A DNA stretch of 9,391 nt, taken from positions 1 through 9,391 of the forward strand of contig JASHSZ010000087.1 of assembly GCA_030040815.1 (NCBI GenBank). Reading direction: 5' to 3'. Shown piece by piece: positions 5,425 through 9,391 of the stretch (position 1 is the first letter of the stretch; each line of letters opens with the position of its first letter). The notes under the pieces are model-generated. The model was not told where the DNA came from, did not search any database, and saw nothing but the letters and a program-made list of their open reading frames with translations. The translations under genes were made by a program, and so were the position numbers. This DNA comes from Streptosporangiaceae bacterium (GTDB taxonomy: Bacteria; Actinomycetota; Actinomycetes; Streptosporangiales; Streptosporangiaceae).

Positions 5425-7434
5425 ATGATCCGCATGAGAAAAGCCAGGTTGACGGTTGCGACAGTGCTGGGGCTGGGGGTGGGTGCGTTCCTGGTCCCCC
5501 TGGCGGGTGCGGCTGGCGCAGCCGCTTCATCCGGTCCAGCGCCCAACGCGCCGACCCGAGTGCCCTCCGGTATCAACGCCGCCGCTCTGCCCGGCGCCAC
5601 GGTCTTCGGGACCACGCCAGCCGACACACCGGTTACGGTGTCCTTCGTCCTTAACGAGCAGAACATTCAGTCGCTGGAGGCCCAGGTCGAGGCGGGCATA
5701 CCGACCTCGGACTATCTGTCGGTCGGCGAGTTTGCCGCCGACTACGGCCAGCCCGCGTCGAACATCAGCGCACTCACGAGCTACCTCGCTGGCTTCGGCA
5801 TCAGTACCACCGTCTACGCAGACCACCTGGACGTAGTGGCCAACGGCACGGCCGGCGAATTTGACCAGGCGCTGACCATCACGGAGGAGAACGTCGCCGT
5901 ACCGCAGCAGCCGGGTGGCGCGTTCGGCCCGGTCCCGGCGCAGCACGTGTACACCGCTGAGCAGGACCCGCTGCTGCCGTATCGGCTGGCCAGCTTCGTC
6001 ACGGCCATCCTCGGGCTGTCGAACTACGCGCCTTACGTCAGCGACGTTGCGAAGCCGGCGAGCCTGACCACGCCGCAGCAGGGCAGCTCGAACAGCTGCG
6101 TGGCGGACTTCGGCCTGACCAACGGCTGCCACCTGCCGTCCTATTTCGCCGACGCCTACAACCTGGCGCCGCTGTACGCACGCGCGGACGGCACCGGCCA
6201 GACCGTCGGCATCGTCACCCTGGCGGCGGTCGACCCAGGCGCCCCCGAGTACTTCTGGAGCAACATCGCAGACGTGCATCGCACCGGCGCGCTCATCGTT
6301 GACAACGTCGACGGCGGCCCGGGCGCGCCGAGTGCTGACTCCGGCTCGGGCGAGACAGACATAGACGTCGAGCAGTCCGGGGCCCTCGCTCCCGGCGCCA
6401 ACGTTATCGACTATCAGGCGCCCAACTCCGATTACGGGTTCCTCGACGCGTTCCTCACCGCGGCCAGCCAGAACGTCGCCAGCGGCGTCTCCGCGAGCTG
6501 GGGCCTGGCCGAGACCGCGATTCAGTACCTCATCCTGTCTGGCCAGGAGTCGGCGGGGTACGTGCAGGCGTTCGACGAGGCCTTCCTCGAGATGGCCGCG
6601 CAGGGCCAGTCCGCGTTCACCTCCTCGGGCGACGGTGGCGCCTACACGGACGCCTATGAGGTCGGTACCACGAACCTCTCGGCGGACGTCCCGGCGGACA
6701 GCCCGTACGTCACCGCGTGCGGCGGTACCACGCTGCCGGGTACCAGCTACCTGTCCGGCCCGGACGGGACGGCCACCGCCACGACGACGGCCACGCGCAT
6801 TTGGGGCTGGGACTATCTGTGGGGGCCGGGAGCCCAAGTCTCTGGTGAGCCCCTGGCTGAGGTCGCTGAGAGCCACGTCGTCGGCGGTGGCGGCGGCTAC
6901 AGCGTGTTGGAGCCGGAGCCGTCCTACCAGCAGGACGTGAGCGGCACTGGCGATTTCCACGCGGTCGAGTACCTGACGCCGACCGACTACACCGAGATCG
7001 CTCCGGGACTGATCGAGCCCACCGAGTGGACCTTCAACCCGACGCCGACCGTGAGCTTCGGCATCGGCAACGGCGGCCGGGCCGTGCCTGACCTGGCCAC
7101 GGACGCCGATCCGCAGACCGGTTACCTGGTCTACGGGGCCTCGGTTGGCGGACTCAATGAGTACGGCGGCACCAGCTTCGTCGACCCGCAGATGAACGGC
7201 TCCACCGCGGTCATCGACTCGTACCTGGGTCACCGGGTTGGGTTCTGGAACCCAGTGATGTACGCCGCGGTAGCTGCCGGGTACAACGTGTTCACCCAGA
7301 TCAACACCGTGGGTACCGGCAGCGACAACATCTACTACACCGGCAACCCCGGCCAGGCATTCAACCTGGGTATCGGCCTTGGCATGCCGAACCTCGCGGC
7401 GCTGGCCAGGGTCTTCGGCGCGGGCCCCTTCTAG
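5425..7434 (+). CDS. Secreted sedolisin (S53, kumamolisin-like) serine-carboxyl protease with propeptide, 669 aa
   Basis: This is an exported endopeptidase of family S53, enzymes that usually work at acid pH. The signal peptide has RMRKAR followed by a hydrophobic core (about 10-33) and likely cleavage near AAASS. Residues about 55-215 are the pro-domain (for example AADYGQPASNISALTSYLAG). The catalytic domain has E310 and D314 in GSGETDIDVEQ, the oxyanion aspartate D403 in TSSGDGGA and the nucleophile S584 in GGTSFVDP, so the full active set is present. The C-terminal calcium site is unusual, reading FNLGIGLGMPN with N647 where Asp is typical. Cys225 and Cys235 flank a short loop at the start of the mature part. 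The ATG at 5425 is preceded by AGGTGG about 10 nt away. A second ATG at 5434 is possible. The gene is followed by a strong terminator and stands alone. Confidence 0.95.
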   Translation: MIRMRKARLTVATVLGLGVGAFLVPLAGAAGAAASSGPAPNAPTRVPSGINAAALPGATVFGTTPADTPVTVSFVLNEQNIQSLEAQVEAGIPTSDYLSVGEFAADYGQPASNISALTSYLAGFGISTTVYADHLDVVANGTAGEFDQALTITEENVAVPQQPGGAFGPVPAQHVYTAEQDPLLPYRLASFVTAILGLSNYAPYVSDVAKPASLTTPQQGSSNSCVADFGLTNGCHLPSYFADAYNLAPLYARADGTGQTVGIVTLAAVDPGAPEYFWSNIADVHRTGALIVDNVDGGPGAPSADSGSGETDIDVEQSGALAPGANVIDYQAPNSDYGFLDAFLTAASQNVASGVSASWGLAETAIQYLILSGQESAGYVQAFDEAFLEMAAQGQSAFTSSGDGGAYTDAYEVGTTNLSADVPADSPYVTACGGTTLPGTSYLSGPDGTATATTTATRIWGWDYLWGPGAQVSGEPLAEVAESHVVGGGGGYSVLEPEPSYQQDVSGTGDFHAVEYLTPTDYTEIAPGLIEPTEWTFNPTPTVSFGIGNGGRAVPDLATDADPQTGYLVYGASVGGLNEYGGTSFVDPQMNGSTAVIDSYLGHRVGFWNPVMYAAVAAGYNVFTQINTVGTGSDNIYYTGNPGQAFNLGIGLGMPNLAALARVFGAGPF

Positions 7435-7472
7435 TCCTTCCCACCGCTAGGTACGCCTAGCTGCTACCCCGT

Positions 7473-7508
7473 GAGTCCCGGGACGCCTGACCAGGCGGCC
7501 CGGGACTC
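7473..7508 (+). terminator. Strong terminator after the S53 protease
   Basis: GAGTCCCGGG (7473-7482) and CCCGGGACTC (7499-7508) pair perfectly over 10 bp. GCCT/AGGC inside forms a second short stem around GACC. It begins 38 nt after the TAG at 7434, with no T-run behind it. A smaller hairpin, CTAGG-TACG-CCTAG, lies just before it at 7447-7460. Confidence 0.8.
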
Positions 7509-7648
7509 GCTCTTCGCGCCGGAGTCCGCGCCCGGCGCTCGCAGGTTGACGGATGTGTGATGAGTCGCGCGACGCCCGTAACGATCCCGGAACGCAGCGA
7601 ACATAGAGTTGCTCAGCGCGAGCTGATCAGCGGAGCGGAGGCAACTCG

Positions 7649-8899
7649 GTGAGCACGAGCTTGCGAGCACACAAAGTGGCGCCGGTCCTGGCAGTGGCGC
7701 TGGGTCTGCTCGCGCTGGTGGCCGGTCTCGCTAATGTGCCGCCCGCCGTTATCCAGCATCAGGCCGGACCTGGCGGACCCGTGGTATACACGCTGATTCT
7801 GCTGGCCGTCGTGTTGCCCGAAACAGCCGTCGGCGTTCTGCTGGCGGCGCGGCGGCCGCGCAATCCCATCGGCTGGCTCCTCCTCACGCTGCTCTTGCTT
7901 ACTGCCAGCCCCGCGAGCGAATACGCCACCCTGGACTACCGGGTGCATCATGGCGCCCTTCCCGTGGGCTGGCTGGCCGTCGTGTTGCTGGGAAGCTTCC
8001 CGCTCATTCCGTTGCTGGACGCGTTGGTGGTCTGGCTGTTTCCCGACGGACAGCTACCTCCCGGGCGCTGGCGGCGCCCTGCAGGAGCGCTGATCACCGT
8101 CGGCGTGCTGCTGGCGTTGGTGACCACGATGGCTCCGGGGCTGTCAGCCGTGGTGGGCCATAACGTCCACATCGACGCCAACGGCAACCTCTACCCGGTG
8201 AGCCCGCTGTGGACAATCGCCGGGAACGTGACAGCCACAGCGGCAATCGCAAGTCTTCTGGTCTGGCTGGCTGTGCAGGTACCCAGGTACCGGCGCTCGA
8301 GCGACGAGCGGCGCCACCAGCTCAAGTGGCTGTACAGCGGCGCCACTGTCTTTATTTGCGCGCTCATCGCCCTTCTGGTCGGCCCGTCCGTCGCCGGGGA
8401 AAGCTTCGCGTCCGACGGGCCGGTGGTCAATGATGTTATCGAGCTCGGGAGCACGATCCTGGCGGTCTGCATGGGCGTGGCCGTGCTGAAGTACCATCTG
8501 TACGCGATTGACCGCATCGTCAGCCGCGTCATCTCCTATGCCATCGTCACGGCGGTGCTGGCCGGGGTATTTTCCGGCCTGGTGGTCCTGGCTACCGAGG
8601 TACTGCCGGTCAGGACGCCGGCGGCGGTAGCGGCCTCCACGCTGGCTGCCGCGGCGCTATTTAGCCCGCTGCGCAGGCGGGTCCAGCACGCGGTGGACCG
8701 TCGCTTCAATCGGGCGCGCTACAACACCGAGGCGGTCGTGGCCGCCTTCACCGCACGGTTGCGCCAGACCGTGGATCTCGACACCGTCCGGGGCGATCTC
8801 GTCGGCGTGGTCAGCGAAGCGTTCCAGCCGTCCCACGTCTCGCTGTGGCTCACGACCGGAGCTCCGCTCAGCGAGACGATCGCCCGAACAACGCCATGA
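7649..8899 (+). CDS. Multi-pass membrane sensor-like protein without a kinase domain, 416 aa
   Basis: This is an integral membrane protein of a type common in actinobacteria, in which the membrane part often precedes GAF or histidine-kinase modules. About nine to ten hydrophobic segments can be seen, at roughly 11-30, 45-66, 74-87, 105-130, 144-162, 188-210, 229-246, 264-280, 295-317 and 324-340. Typical motifs are FPDGQLPPGRWR (131-142), DERRHQLKWL (219-228), YAIDRIVSR (285-293) and VDRRFNRARYN (349-359). A cytoplasmic helix follows (AFTARLRQTVDLDTVRGDLV). It ends shortly after SHVSLWL, with no HisKA, ATPase or GAF domain, so signalling would need a partner. The GTG start is fixed by GGAGG at 7637-7641, 7 nt upstream. 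The last residues (TTGAPLSETIARTTP) overlap the convergent gene's tail, and the end may be divergent. Confidence 0.8.
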   Translation: MSTSLRAHKVAPVLAVALGLLALVAGLANVPPAVIQHQAGPGGPVVYTLILLAVVLPETAVGVLLAARRPRNPIGWLLLTLLLLTASPASEYATLDYRVHHGALPVGWLAVVLLGSFPLIPLLDALVVWLFPDGQLPPGRWRRPAGALITVGVLLALVTTMAPGLSAVVGHNVHIDANGNLYPVSPLWTIAGNVTATAAIASLLVWLAVQVPRYRRSSDERRHQLKWLYSGATVFICALIALLVGPSVAGESFASDGPVVNDVIELGSTILAVCMGVAVLKYHLYAIDRIVSRVISYAIVTAVLAGVFSGLVVLATEVLPVRTPAAVAASTLAAAALFSPLRRRVQHAVDRRFNRARYNTEAVVAAFTARLRQTVDLDTVRGDLVGVVSEAFQPSHVSLWLTTGAPLSETIARTTP

Positions 8900-9391
8900 C
8901 GTCGGTCAGCTGGCCACGAGCCGAGCGGTACTGCCGAAGGTTGGTATGGCCGCGGTACACGGTCTCGATGACCAATGACCAGGGCCAGGTGCAGGCAGTA
9001 CAAGCGCCGCCGCGCCCGCTCGGTCCCGGTCAGTTCGGCGCGTCCGTACCCGCGCATGAATGCTGCTGGGTCGCCGGACGCGGGCAGCTGGGTAGCGACA
9101 AAGCCGGCCTCGATCAGTGGGTCGCCGAAGAACGCTCGCTCGTGGTCGAGGATGCCGACGATCTCGCCGCCGCGGATCATCACATTGCCGTCCCACACGT
9201 CCCACTCCACGTACGCCGGCTCGGTCACCTCGTCCAGACTGCCTTCGTGCGCCTCAACGACGTCGCGGATGACGTCGTAGTCCCAGCCCAGGTCGACCTG
9301 GCGCCGCTCGCCGTCCTGCAGCACGTCCTCGACGATCCCGGTGAACACCGCCCGCCAGCTCGCGTTACCGGGACCGGCCAGCGGTCCGAAG
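8868..9391 (-). pseudogene. Phosphotransferase (APH fold) gene, 5' end outside the window, frameshifted near the C-terminus
   Basis: The frame is open from the right edge. It contains FGPLAGPGNASWRAVFTGIV, the catalytic loop EPAYVEWDVWDGNVMI and the metal-binding segment GILDHERAFFGDPLIEAGF, as in APH-fold phosphotransferases. The usual His of HxDxxxxN in the catalytic loop is Glu here. At about 8974 an extra T (ATTGGTC for ATGGTC) shifts the frame. The continuation in the other frame is clearly the family's normal end, VIETVYRGHTNLRQYRSARG then QLTDVMALFGRSSR and TGA at 8868-8870. Without that base the tail would join smoothly. It converges on the membrane protein gene and overlaps its last 32 bp. 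It may be a true pseudogene or a one-base sequence error. It is only distantly similar to the other APH-fold gene at 3965-4822. Confidence 0.7.

Noticed and set aside
5527..7233. 568-codon minus-strand frame opposite the S53 protease
   Set aside because: It is a GC-rich antisense shadow, highly Arg/Val-rich, with no domain, facing a gene with all its catalytic motifs.
1..9391. CRISPR array, insertion sequence or rRNA
   Set aside because: No regularly spaced repeat array, transposase-like frame, terminal inverted repeat pair or rRNA sequence was seen.

Overview
The window is high-GC DNA with GTG starts, G-rich ribosome binding sites and stem-loop terminators without long T-runs. Together with a Mycobacterium-type bifunctional dCTP deaminase and the common actinobacterial HEPN and multi-pass membrane proteins, this points to the chromosome of an actinobacterium. 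The genus cannot be read from the sequence.

Left part (1-1436): the tail of a MerR/HspR-like regulator (+) converges on a small unknown gene (-). Upstream of that, on the same strand, lies dcd (dCTP deaminase/dUTPase), with a hairpin after its stop and an 8-bp inverted repeat just before its start. A complete tRNA-Gly(CCC) gene follows on the + strand.

Middle part (1396-3348): this stretch is bounded by two copies of the 3' half of tRNA-Gly(CCC), 42 nt with one mismatch, offset 1911 bp. The left copy is inside the intact tRNA and the right copy is a fragment. About 100 bp inside each copy is the same 20-bp motif, itself two CGTGCCCG units 11 bp apart. This is the layout of attL and attR of a tyrosine-integrase element, but there is no integrase or transfer gene between them. 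Inside are a GYD-domain gene that looks intact, broken pieces of an S41-type peptidase and a PhyH-type dioxygenase, and a second, unrelated attachment-site remnant. The latter is a tRNA-Tyr(GTA) 3' part without its 5' half, again with an 11-bp-period pair (GTGGGAC x2) about 70 bp to its left. The region reads as a cis-mobilisable remnant built by repeated integration and deletion.

Decay zone (3349-5270): a HEPN-domain gene and a phosphotransferase (APH-fold) gene are each full length except for one in-frame TAG at a conserved Tyr or Trp position. An unrecognised gene remnant with at least two frameshifts follows.

Right part (5425-9391): an intact secreted sedolisin (S53) protease with its full Ser-Glu-Asp set and a strong terminator, an intact multi-pass membrane sensor-like protein, and, convergent with it, a second APH-fold gene that runs off the window and has a one-base frameshift near its C-terminus. 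The genes do not form one pathway. The theme of the window is a tRNA-anchored integration hotspot surrounded by decaying accessory genes.
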